Assembly: GCF_043641665.1 (NCBI RefSeq)
Contig: NC_092184.1
Coordinates: 21,775,108 to 21,839,107 of the forward strand
Origin: Enoplosus armatus
Lineage: Eukaryota > Chordata > Actinopteri > Centrarchiformes > Enoplosidae
Direction: 5' to 3'
Length of the DNA stretch: 64,000 nucleotides
How positions within the stretch are numbered: position 1 is the stretch's first letter; the number at the start of each line of letters is the position of its first letter. Made by a program: the position numbers and the translations under genes. Shown one piece after another: positions 23,188-35,105 of this stretch. The notes under the pieces were generated by a model. It searched no databases. It worked only from the letters and a program-made list of their open reading frames with translations, and was not told where the DNA came from.

Positions 23188-26100
23188 CTTGGAGAAAAAA
23201 AGATGGACTCGTTATCATTCGGCATTTTATGACACACAGGATTTCAGGTCAAGTTACAAACCTACAACCTACAAAAAGAAAATCCATAAAATTAATTTGT
23301 GTTGCGCATAACGAACATTTTGACATATAACCTACACCAGATTCAAGCAAACACATATATCATGAATATGACATATTCACAGGACCTTAATTATCATTAA
23401 CTGCCTGAGAAACACCATATTAGGCGCTGGAGGACACCCATAAGCACCATAAGGACCAAAGTGTTATTGAGGAAAGTGAAAAAGGAGAACTTGGGTAGTC
23501 TACTCAGAGCTGCTAAAACTAAATAAAATATTATTCTGCAGCAGACACAGCGCCATTACAGCCTCACCAAAAGACATTAAGAGTGAGATGATGGAGCAGG
23601 TGCTTGTTGTTCAACCTATTTGGGAAACTAAGAAGTTAAAAGAACAAAGGTTGTAAAATGAATCTGTAACTATAAGTGTGTCACAGCCACTGAAAGGGAG
23701 GTCAAAGCCACTGGAGGAGGCCATGGAGCAGGAGCTTGCGCCCTCTGCCAACCCGATGAGCTCACCGGTGCCATCGCTGAGGACGGGGCTGTGACTTCAT
23801 GCCCAGTGCTGAAACTATTCGCCGGCCAAATGGCAGGAAGCGATGTCACCAGACTGCGGATTGACTGTTTGGCAATTTGTGCCCTTCCCTCTGAGTCCAG
23901 ATCATTTGGTTCAGCTTTGTATCCCTTTGAAAAATCTAATTACAGCATGAAAGACACTCACTGGAAATGCATTGATACAGCATCTACAATGCAAATGAAT
24001 GTCACCTTCTTTGAAATGTCATTTATTTATGATTTTCCTCAATTGGATTGAAATGGTAATGAGAAATAGTTGAAACGTCTTTCTAAGTAGCTAATGTAAA
24101 GTACACTTTCATTAAAAAGGTTAAAGTTTCAGTTCATTGTGCTTTTTAAGTCTAATGCATTAAATGCATTTCCTAACTCATTGACTTCATTTGACATCAG
24201 CAGATTACTGCTGCCAATTGTTACTGCCTCTTCCACTAAAGGTACAATTGGCGATTTAAATGTAAACTATTCATCATCATGGGCTGCCCCAGTTTGTGCC
24301 TCTGAACAACCTTCAGGGATTTTCAAACATTGCCAGTTAATTATCTTTTAGAGAAACGATGCTCTGTGGCTCCGATGCATGCTAATACATGAGAGGCACA
24401 AATTGGGGCTAGGTCGTTAGCTCCGGGAGTTGGTTGAAAACACTGTCTGCGGCCCACTTTTTAATGTTTCCAGCTGACTCATTCTGAAAGGAAAAGCCTG
24501 TCAAAAGGGGTCTTAACTTTGCATTTGATGACTACACAGCTACATGCTGAGGCTAAAGCTACATGTCCTAGGCAAAAGTCAGCATCCTCACCTGCTGATG
24601 ACCCACGTAGAAGACATGGAGATAAGGAAAAGGCTTTCTTCTCGTATTGCAAGGTTAAGAGTCATATAAGCTAGAGCAGTATTATAAAGAAATATATATA
24701 TGATATATAACATGATATGGAAAAAGTGTCACGCAAATACAATGAAGAGCATGGCAGCTGCTAACGTTAGCTTAAATTCTGATAGCCTCCAGGACCGGAG
24801 TTACTTTAAGTAACTAGTTACTTTACTGATTGACCAACGGTCAATTGTGCTCAAATTCATGGTTGAATAAAAAACGTAAGGCCGGACCATTAAAGACCCG
24901 GAGTGAAAGAGGACTGGCATTTAAACACACTTCCTCCTCTTTTAACATTTTATGCACAAATTTCACGTTTCATGTATGAGAGCCATATTTTTCTCCCTCC
25001 AGTTGTATTTTTTTTGTGCCAGAAGTTGCTGTGAAAAGGACAAATGAACATCATTCAGGATTATCAACATTATTCACAATGACATGAACACCTTAAACAG
25101 TGGTGTCATCCAAACTTTGAAAATGAACATCAATTCCTCTGACACAGTCTCAGCAAACAGCACTACATCATGTTTCACTAATGTAGAGTTTGGTGTAGTT
25201 GGTGTGTTTTGGATTGCATCATTATATTTCAGACCTCTTATTATTGTGTCCACTCCCTGTACTGTGCTGCCTTGCCACACAGCTCATTTACATTGAATTT
25301 AAGGACGACAGACCTCCCCATCTCTCCCAGGTTCTGTCTCTCCTCCTTCCTAATAGGCTTCTGGCATTATGCCGAGCTCGAACTGTAGAAAATGCACTTA
25401 TTAACTGATCTGCTCAATTAAACAAAGGAGAAAAACAGACATAATGTGAGCACAGGTGTTTAGCGTATTCATTTCAGCTTTACACATGAGGGAACAAGTC
25501 ATCACATTTCCCACAGTGATCCTGCTCCCACTGCTGGGGGAAGGTAGCAGCATACTGAGGCTTAACATAATTGTACATGCCAATTATGTTTATTGAGCTC
25601 TGTAAATAAATACACCATTAATGCCCAAGCCGTCAGGTGAGAACAGCTTAAGTGTGAATAGTTCTGACACAAACCCTTCACCATTTACGTGCTTTCTGCT
25701 GATAACAAAAAAAAATTGGTCCTGCAAAGTTTTACAGCTGTATTTCTTCTACTTCAGTGGAGGGGTGATTTACAGTGCGAAGCTATGCATATTTATATAG
25801 AAGTGCATTAAGTTGTACAGAAAGTGACATGAACCACATTCTCAGTCCTTGATTTGGGAATTTCACTGTTAAACAATGCATCCCTTTGAGCTGTGTTTTT
25901 GATGGCAGACATGGGGAACAGACAGATACATAATGACAGAAGTGATCAACGCCATTCTTTTAAAAGAAAAAGGTTTGACCTTGTAAATGGTACAGTTGGA
26001 GAAAAATAAGCCTTTTACACCTCTTCAGCATGACCTGAAATGCAGTTAAAAAACATGTCTACTCTATCACTACTTTTCAGAAGAGTCTGATCATCAACCC

Positions 26101-26339
26101 ATGAGACAAACTTGCTATTGCTTACAATTGATGTGGAATGGATTTCTTGACCTTGTGGATATGCCCTTAGTATCGGGAAGCATCTGTCTCTATTAGCTTT
26201 ATAACTGTGGCTGAAAAAGTATTGCTTTTTTTACTGGGAGAAAACCTAGAAAAAACATTTGCGATTGAATCAATTCTTGGCCCATGTAATTTTTTTAAAA
26301 TCCAAAAAGCCAGGGGAGCAAATACGGACTGCCTTTATT
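23188..26339. other. Upstream flank or 5' intron of b3gat1, first part
   Basis: No exon or element with clear borders. Several AT-rich stretches and short chance frames on both strands (for example 23791-24051). If distal 5' exons exist this is intron; otherwise it is intergenic. Confidence 0.5.
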
Positions 26340-26640
26340 AGACTTTGCAGGGATACTCCATAAAGTTGGAGGACTCCCAAGAAAAGCAGCTGAGGCCAAA
26401 ATATCTTTTAGCCCCTACTATAAGTCAAGATACCAAAACACTGGATCCTACATTTCCCATAATGCAACACAATAGCATCTATTGTTAGACCTTCCCTGCC
26501 TGGTAAATACCCACATCTTTCAAACTCCACACCTCCATTTTGTAGACTTTCTGAAATTTGTCTGTAATCCAAAACCGAGATAACTCTGATGACATCGCTA
26601 TGACATACTGTTGTCACAGGTTGAGTGACCAGTAAACTGA
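26340..26640. repeat. Probable interspersed repeat (unclassified)
   Basis: The segment around TCCTACATTTCCCATAATGC and CTTTCAAACTCCACACCTCC resembles, from memory, a dispersed fish repeat. I see no terminal repeats or coding capacity, and only one copy occurs in the window, so the call is weak. Confidence 0.3.
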
Positions 26641-26884
26641 CCTTGATATGTATAATCAGTGGAAGGCCCCTTTAATAACATTGCTTGCATCTCATCAAAT
26701 CAAGCATACGAATGAAAAGAGGCTTTGGATGCTCACCCACAGTTATAACTGGTTCATGGCACCACTGGTGATGCGCAGCTGGGAAGACCACCCTGCATGC
26801 TGGACGAGCTACGTAGTGGTGACAACCTCCATGACACTTTAGCCGACCATTTCCTTTTCCTCTTCCTGTGCCGCGTCCACTCAC

Positions 26885-26910
26885 GCAGACAGGCAACGCC
26901 GAGTCCAGAC
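26885..26910 (-). other. Candidate small noncoding 5' exon of b3gat1
   Basis: On the minus strand CTTCTTTTACAG precedes 26910 and GTGAGT follows 26885, framing a 26-base exon rich in CpG. It lies 3.7 kb upstream of the first coding exon, on the right strand. Very short exons with two good sites also arise by chance. Confidence 0.25.
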
Positions 26911-28446
26911 CTGTAAAAGAAGCACATGTGATTCAGTGATGACAGATTGTGAGTGCCTCTCTCTTTGTGTTTTCACATGTGCACACTCACATCAGCATGA
27001 GACATTCAAGAACAGTCAGCCAGGTTTAAACCTAGCAGCTTGGACAGGGTCTACGAGTCAAATGCCCTACAGAGATTCTTGGCTATAGACACCTCCATGA
27101 GCAGTGTGGCTGTGTGACGTCTATTCATTATTTAGCATCAAAGAGCCTGGGCTGGAAATGCAGCTGAGGAAAAGTGTGTCAGTATAAAGTAATGAACTCT
27201 AATTTGGATGCACATCATTGAGATTCACAAGAGGAATCCCTCCCCCGGTGATATATATACATATACCACTGCTTGTGCTTGTTCGCATGTGAAATATTTA
27301 ATACTGCATATATTGATAAGTAATTTTACCTCACTGACTCCAACTGCACAGACACAGACTCAGTATTTTCTTTTTTTCTTTTCTTTTCCTTTTTTTTATT
27401 TTACGCCTAATGTGGAAACTGGAAGAAGGTTAGTCACAACTCCATTGCTTGCCAACAGTCTGGGGTGGGGGATGTTACAAAAATAAACTGGCATCATGTC
27501 TTATTCAAATACATCTGAGGGAACGCCGCTTCTATGGAGGCTTATCCTTCACTCAGCCAGTGATGTCTGCACACTGCATCAGCTCCAAACCAGGATGGCG
27601 GAAGACTGTATTTTTAGGCGCTTTGTAATAGAGAATCATATAAACTGCAAATATGTAGGTTTTGGGGAATGAGTCCCAGAATCACTTTACTGAGGCACAC
27701 TGTTGTATAAAAAGGCGAATTGCCGGTGACCCAGTAATGCAGTAGGGGGTTTTGTGTTTGATGTTCACAAAATTTCAAAACAATCTATTTTCAGATTGCT
27801 CTGACTCATTGTCCAATTTCTCCAACTGAAGGATCACGCATCTGATGGTTGACATCAGTTGTGTGGAAAAAGGAATAAAAGATGAATATGAGAAACGGTC
27901 TTCATGGGTTAGTGCAGCTTCTGCAGTATTTGCTTTTTATGACAGCGACAAGCAAGTGCTGTAGTGACAAAAAAAATAACTAAACAACAGCGATAGAAAG
28001 GCTTTACAATTGCTGCCAGGTACTGTCATGCATGCAAACTCGCAATGACAGTGTTGTCGCTCTGATTTCTGTCGAGCCCCCCTCTTCTGCTCATTGTGAT
28101 GGAGCTAAACAGAAGGAAACACAGCATAGTACAACAACCTGCCAAAATCTCCGACCCTCCTAAAGACCACTGCAGCGTCTCAGTGCTAAACAATTTTTTA
28201 AAGAAAATGTTTGGGAAAGCAAAACACTGTGGTAGGTGCTGCCAGCTGAAGGGAGCTGGAACTCATGTTGCTCATATCGTACAGAATATATGGAGCTAAA
28301 GATGCTTGTTTTGTGATATGAATGCATTCATTAAAAGTTTTGATTTCTTCTTTGGCATAGAGTTGTTTACACATTTGAGCTGAGTTGAGCCATGCAACAT
28401 TAACTTCTTTTTTAACTTGAAATTGGCCTATTTATCTACTTCACAT
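26911..28446. other. Gene-free stretch upstream of b3gat1
   Basis: Unique-looking sequence with no exon borders or protein homology recognised. A TTTTC-rich tract lies near 27365-27400. Confidence 0.4.
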
Positions 28447-28540
28447 TTTTAGCTATGCTAGCAGCATAGCTTCAGGGATGGCAATGTCGGTCGGTCCATC
28501 CCTTTGGTCCTAACTGAAATATCACATAACTATTGGACCG
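28447..28540 (-). repeat. GCTAAC-type interspersed repeat, 3' end fragment (minus orientation)
   Basis: Begins TTTTTAGCTATGCTAGCAGC and continues with GGGATGGCAATGTCGGTCGG and AACTGAAATATCACATAACT. These are the reverse complement of the distal end of the repeat family also represented at 51.84-52.29 kb. The GCTATGCTAGCAGCATAGC stretch is itself a short palindrome. Confidence 0.6.
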
Positions 28541-29333
28541 GTTACAATTACATTTTACGCATATATTTTATCCAGAGGAAGAATCCTGCTGACTTTGGTG
28601 ATCCGGATGTGGATGATAGCTGTACACACATACACATAAAAAAGTACTGCAGCTTACATTTTCTAATCAACTTAACTCAGCAGGTGCTAAAATGGTATCA
28701 AACAGGAAACACCAACAGAAAACTATGTGAAGAGGAGCTGGTGGCGAGGCCTCTGTACCACACAGGCACCCAGGTGGCCTGTTTGTGTCTGTGGCACCTG
28801 AACTGTGTGATGTGGCACCACAGACGGCAGCGGCCAATGGCAGACAATGAAGCTTGACAGCCTTTCACATCAGCACGAGTTAACCAGCTGTGAAGGGAAC
28901 ACCTGCCGCTGATTAATAAAGAATCACAGCAACAATGCCACGTGTGAAAATTGTTGTACTGATTGTAGAACTAACACCATTACCCCCAAAAGGTGAGGCG
29001 GGGATTGGAGGGGAGGGGGGGGGGGGCACTTGAGCGTGTCAGAGAAATAGGTACTGTGTGAGATAAAAAGGGAGGGACATCTGGACATTGTTTTATTTCC
29101 TCAGATCTCTAAAGCATCTTAACTCATAACCTTACTGTAACTGACTTTGGGGAAGAATGTTTTTTAGAGAAATTGGATAAAAGCTTTTTGCATGCAAAAC
29201 TATTCCTACAACGTACAAATCTAAAATAATAAACAACTCTTTCAGTGACTTTAACATCTAATATCTCAGTCTGACTTATAGTAAAGTAAAGATATAGATA
29301 AAATATAGAAGTAAATTCAAACTACTTTAAAAA

Positions 29334-29365
<32 letters not shown>

Positions 29366-32062
29366 TAGCACCTCCAAGCTATTACATGAGGACACAGAGT
29401 GTCTCATTAAACTTTCCTTTAAAACTTGCTTCATTTGTTTTGGAAAATATATGTTACTCTTTAACAATAAACCGTCATACAAAAAACAACAAAAAAGGCT
29501 CCAAGTGACTTTCCTGGTGGGAGACAAATCTATTCCACAGCATATACAGATGGATTCTTGTAGCATGCGTATGTTTGTTTTTATTATTATGTTGGTAATG
29601 AAAGGCTTTGTTTAACTAAATTGACTTTTGTGATGACACTGAATGATATTGTAGCCAAAATACCTTCATTTGTAATAGGGATTTGTGCAATGTGCTCTCT
29701 CTATGAGCATATATTTGTATTACATTTTAACTTTTAACACTTTAATAGGCAAAACTTTGATTATTTCCTACTCAGTGGCTCACACTGACAAGTGTACCAG
29801 AGCCATCAGGTCAGCACTGGCAAGCTCACACAGTCTCCCTCGTCCTTCTCTCCATTAGATTTGTAAAGCTGAGTCTTCAAAGACGAAGCAGGGGCAAGTT
29901 TCCCAGTTTGTAATCGAGTCTGCCTCTGACTTCTGAGCTCTCTTGGCCCTGACCATCTCCTATTTCCCGAGGACCAATAATAACATCATCTTTTCCTTGC
30001 TTGCTTTGCCGTGGCATCATTTTGATGTACTCTCCAGTCGGCAGGGAAGAGAGGCTCTCTGGAGATAGTGCGTCCTGGTATGTCCAATCGTTCGCTTTCG
30101 TTTATGAATTCATTGGTCTCCAACCAACTTGGTAAAGCGCGGAACAGTTGCTAGGGATATGTGGGGAACCTTAGAAGACAAGTCGCAGCAATAGATCATT
30201 ATTGATGTGACTGTCACAGCCCCAAATAACAGCTTCGCCTAGAGGTGTCATTAAAAGTGAATTTTGAATCTTTGGGCATTGAATCAAATGGGCCTGATTG
30301 CTTTTGAAGAACAGTAAGCCAGGAGCAGATGATCTGTCCAGGCTTTCTCTGACGTTTCGCTTCTCACATACTCCCGGTTTTGGATTTCAAGGCACAGGAT
30401 TATCATAACATCAAGGTTTGATCAATGTACAGGCATTTGACTTGGTACATTTTGATGTAAACTGACAACTTATAATGTTACACACTTATATGCCTCATGG
30501 ATAGTAGGAACAATGTAAGACACACTATACATTTTATTTATTGGCTCATTTTTATTAGCTTCTCTTTCCACTTAGACAGAGAAACTGTAAGGTATAATGG
30601 ACAAAGAAATAATTAGAGGCAGCCTCATCAGTGTAGTCGAGAACAAGCTTGTGTTTTAAAGACCGGGATGCGCTGAGGCAGTTTAAATCTTTTTGGCTGT
30701 CTTTTTTGCTCACAAACTAATTAAACTCACTGGGCATCGGCCTCATCTGTGGGCAGAGGGGGGACTGATGACATACTGTACAATGTTAATTTGAAATCTT
30801 CAGCAGAGTTGGCAATTATTTCGCTTTTCAAAATGTGAATGAGTGTTTAAAGTTCTTGGACTTAAAACAGGCATAAAAAACTATCAAGGATCTCCATGTT
30901 CTCCAACAGATTTCCTCTCTTTAAATTACACAAATGGGAAGATCTCTGCCTTGCTTGTGCTTGCTGTGCTACCATTCATATTCTAAGGGCTGGGTTCAAC
31001 GAAAGGTCGCCTTCACGCTAGTTTTGTGTTACTTGTCCTATCAATCCAATTCACACCTGCCATGGAGCGAGTCTCTTCAAAATTTGATCCTCTCCTCATG
31101 AAACAACTCCCTGCATTGAGTCAAGCTAATAATAGCAATGCAGGGAAGGCAGCTACTGTACGAGTACTGTGGCCGGCTGTGAGAGGAAAGACAGCTATGT
31201 TGTTTACGATCATGTCATATTCTTAAATTGACCTTAAATCAAGCTAACTGGAATTTTAACTTACAAGTTGAATTTACAATGTTAATAATTAATTCAATAA
31301 TTAGTAATCAAAGAGTTTCTAAAGTGTGATTAACAGATGTAAACCATTACAAACCATGTCAAACTTTAATCTGCCAGATTTGCAGAGCACAACACCAGTT
31401 AACCCAATCACCGTGGATGCTGTTTGATACAAAAATTGCAAGTGCTGTTTCTCATACTTGATTTAGATGAGGATGGCTGTTTAATTCTCAGGAAAACTCG
31501 AATAACCCATTAGCTGTGAGCATTGGTCCTGATTGATGGCCGCAGTCCGTGCCCGGATCAGGCTGCCTCAGCAACGATAAAAGATTTAAGAGCTCCAACC
31601 TTCAGGCAGGTTCTCCTCTGCTGATAACCGCGGGGATAGCCTAGCGCAGTCTGCCCTTAACTTATCCTGACTAATTTATAATTCGGCTCACCCAGGGCAC
31701 ATTTCCAATGCTGGACCGGGGGGCACGACGCAGCCTCTCACAGCTGGCTGAGCAGACTGAAGGAGCCCTGCCACGATTGCAGAGGCTGCCGCTGAGACCT
31801 GGACCTGCCATGTTGGGTCAGCAAAGCTCAGCTCTGATCAGAATGGAGATGTCATCTTGGGGAGACCACAGGGAGAGACAGGACTAATAACAGCGCTGTC
31901 TCATAGTTTCTCCTCATTGTGACTGCTAGAAACTGTAACTGATTATGAGTAAATCAAAGAGATCAGTCATTGGTGTACTAAGGTAATGGATGTAGACTGG
32001 ACCTATTAAAAGTATACAACTCCATCAAAGGACTATCTCTAACTTACACTTTTCTCTGACCT
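28541..32062. other. Gene-free stretch upstream of b3gat1
   Basis: Contains a G-rich motif (28998-29028), an AT dinucleotide run (29339-29362) and a comparatively GC-rich, complex segment at about 31540-31880 that could be regulatory. No exon recognised; open frames such as 28504-28857 have no family features. Confidence 0.4.
29339..29362. repeat. (AT)n microsatellite
   Basis: Twelve AT units directly after a poly-A-rich stretch. Confidence 0.9.
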
Positions 32063-32340
32063 ACAGTTTTGATATTTTGGGAAATACTCTTTTTTGCTTT
32101 CTTGGCGGAGATTTATGAGTAGATTTGTACCACACATATGTGTACGGTAAATATGAAGCTACAGCCAGCAGCCGCTCAGTTTAGCTTAGCTTAGCACACA
32201 GACTGGAAACAGAGGAAAACAGCTAGCCTGTCCAGAGGTAACAAAACCTGTCTACAATAGCTCACTAATGAACATGTTACATCTTTTATGTTGTCTTGTT
32301 TAATCTGTAAAAAATAGCAACAACGAAGTGCAGCAACAAG
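32063..32340. mobile_element. Fold-back MITE-like element, copy B, left arm only
   Basis: Contains GATATTTTGGGAAATACTCT, the CTTTCTTGGCGGAGA block, TATGAAGCTACAGCCAGCAG, a GCTTAGCTTAGC run and AGACTGGAAACAG, followed by AACAGCTAGCCTG and CTCACTAATGAAC, in the same order as copy C. The first 15 or so bases are eroded and there is no right arm. Confidence 0.7.
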
Positions 32341-34627
32341 GAAATTAATAACATATTTATGGTTTAGATGTTTTCTCACTGAGGTTTGGTTTTACTGTAA
32401 ATTAGAAAATGACATTGGATCCTTTGTGTGCCATCAACATGACAAGCAATATCAATCATGAAGTGGAGACTTTGGTTGAAAATGACACTAAATCAATACA
32501 TTACAACCCCAAGAAGGATTAATGAATGTGGACTTCAATAGTTCCTAACAGTAAAAGGGACAGCACAGCGTTTATCTCATTAAAATCGGTTTTGGTGTAC
32601 AGGGCATTGATTTCAACCGCATTTGACACGTCTTCCACTGTGAACAGGCTTATTATGCCTCAGCATAAGGTCAAAGGTTGGCAGAGGGAGCTCCCAGATT
32701 CATTAGCTAATTAAAGCCTGCTTCCTGTGACGGAGTTGAGGTGTTCGACTCTATTGCATCTTCTCGCTTTCAGACTTCAACATGCTAGCTCTACTGAGCT
32801 CTGAGTTCCTTAATGAGGGTGAGACCATGGATTTCTCCGATGAAAGATTCCCCAGCGTCAAAGTCCCCCAATTATATGCCCTTGTGCAGGGAAAATATAT
32901 ATAATCATGAATCTGATCATCGCTAATTAAACCTATGGGGATTAGACCCAATGCAATGACAGTGTAGCCAAGAGTTTTGTTTGGGCAGGGAAATAACTGA
33001 GGTAAATAGAGAAGAAGAAGAAGAGACGTGGAAACTATCCTCAAGGAGAGTCTTTGTTAAGAAAACTAACTGCTTGTTTGACAATGGATCAGAATTGTTG
33101 GGCGTCTGAAGGCATTTGGAAATTGAAATTCAAATCAAACAATTATTATGAATATTCATTTATGAGAAATATGTAATACTTGTCCTGATCTGCATCAGCT
33201 TTGAAGAAGGAAAGCTGAGATTTAAAAGTTAAGACTGATGGTATGAAAAATGACATATGGGGACACCAGTAGCCCCAGGTAGGGGAGACAAGCCAGTGGG
33301 GAAAATGGAGTGGAGCTCCGTGACCAACATGAGAAAAGTGTTTGGCTCTTGGGTGTCGAGTGTGTGTGGCAGCGTAGCGTGGCTGCATGTGTGAATCCAA
33401 ATCGGGGAAGTGCTGGAGGACAGCATGCGTGCTCAGCAAAACCTTCCCCGGGATAAGTAGAGGTTATGAGGATATATCTGATGTAGAGGCAGATGAACTT
33501 GGCAGATAACAATTATGGACACAACACAGCTGCCAGTTTGCTCATGTCCATCTCTGGTGTTTTCTTAATTACATAATTAGTCAGAGTGTTGGTATATGTG
33601 ACGTCCCTCTATGACATGCTGTCATTAGCTTTGAACCTGCCAGTAAAACACTCCCCCCAGGAGACAGCTAATTTGTGGTGGAGACTCATTTAATAGCTTT
33701 GGTAATTAGCGGATAGATCACTAGTATTATTATTTCCCATGCTTACTGCACATGTGAGTCATTCCATTTGCTAATGCCTTATGCCGAGTATTTTATGAAC
33801 ACAATGATATCCTAAAAGCTTGTTACCTTATGTGTCACAGATGATGCATTTGCAGTAATGTGTTGACATATTAAGGGCTGTGAATAAAGTAGACATGCAA
33901 TGGCAACTAAAAATTTTTTTTTGCTCACGTCAGTATCTGTTTCCTGCTAGTACCAAAAGAAAAAAGACCTGATCTCTCCAATGCAATCGTATCTCATTGC
34001 ACTGCATATGAAAATAATTCTTAACATGTCATTCCACACTTATTTAAAATTCTATATTAAAAACAGTTTAGCACATATGCACCACTTACACACAAATGGT
34101 ATATCTTGAGTACCATAATAAAAGCATTGACATTTAAAGATCTCTGGTAAAATGTCAAATAAGTGATGATGTTGAATGCAGGCCTAATGAAGTAGCAAGT
34201 CAGCATAGTTTCCAGCTCAATGTAAAAACAAGGCACCTTTGACATTTCAACTCAAGCCTTCATAATCTGCTCTTTGCTGGCCTTTCAAATCATTGCTTAT
34301 CACTTTCTATTATTATTTGTCCTTCTACTTTGCTTGTATGCGGCTATGCACAGTTGCATTCAAAGAGCACCCGGGGGCACCGAAAGATGACACCGACAGA
34401 ACAGTGTTGACACAGCGACTGTGTGTCTGCTGATACTACATTACAGAGGTGTCACTGACTCAACGGAGCAATGACTTTGCTGACATAAAGAGCACGGCTG
34501 TGACTGACGGCATGTCTTCACACACACGTCTACATATAATAATAAAAATAATACGGGACAGGACTTCAAATACACCAAAACCAAATCCCAAATGTCATTA
34601 CCAGACTGAGAGACTGTAGTTGAGCTG
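32341..34627. other. Gene-free stretch upstream of b3gat1
   Basis: No exon, tRNA or transposon borders recognised. Overlapping short frames at 33146-33512 on the minus strand differ in frame and carry no motif. Confidence 0.4.
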
Positions 34628-34691
34628 AATGCTAACGGCAGCATGCTAACATGCTCACAATTACAATGCTAAAATGCTTAGCATGGTGATG
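34628..34691 (+). repeat. GCTAAC-type interspersed repeat, 5' fragment
   Basis: GCTAACGGCAGCATGCTAAC, ATGCTCACAATTACAATGCT and the GCTTAGCATGGTGATG stretch match the start of the family seen at 51.8 kb. It stops exactly where the fold-back element begins. Confidence 0.6.
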
Positions 34692-35105
34692 TTAAAGGAA
34701 TAGTTCAGCATGTTGGGAAATATGCTTATTTCTTAGATTTAGATATAGATTCCACTCTCATGTCTACACGTGAAGCTACTGCCAGCAGCAGCCGATTATC
34801 TTATCTTAGCATAAAGACTGGAAACAGGAGAGAAAGCTAGCTGGTTTTGTCCAAAGGTAACAATATCCGCCTATAGCACCTCTAAATCTCACAAATCGGA
34901 CAAGTTGTGGTTTTACGGGAGGTTATGTGTGGGACTATTTCTTGGCAGTGCGCAGTTACTTCCTGGAGTTTTGTCTTGTCATGAGGTTGCCAGACAGCCA
35001 GCAGAGACTCCTGGAGGTCATGGTGCCTGGCCAAGAAATAGCACATAACCCCTATAAAACTGTTTTTACACTTCTGGTTTTGTACTGATTTAAAAAAGCC
35101 TTTAA
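34692..35105. mobile_element. Fold-back MITE-like element, copy C, with long central inverted repeat
   Basis: Starts TTAAAGGAATAGTT at 34692 and carries the same blocks as copies A and B, then GTTGTGGTTTTACGGGAGG, TTATGTGTGGGACTATTTCT and ACTTCCTGGAG. From about 34985 the sequence turns back on itself: CTCCTGGAGGTCATG, GGCCAAGAAATAGCACATAA and CCCCTATAAAAC are the inverted partner. The right arm is truncated after about 35105, before the outer end. The element would form a hairpin with stems of about 60 bases. No coding capacity. Confidence 0.75.
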
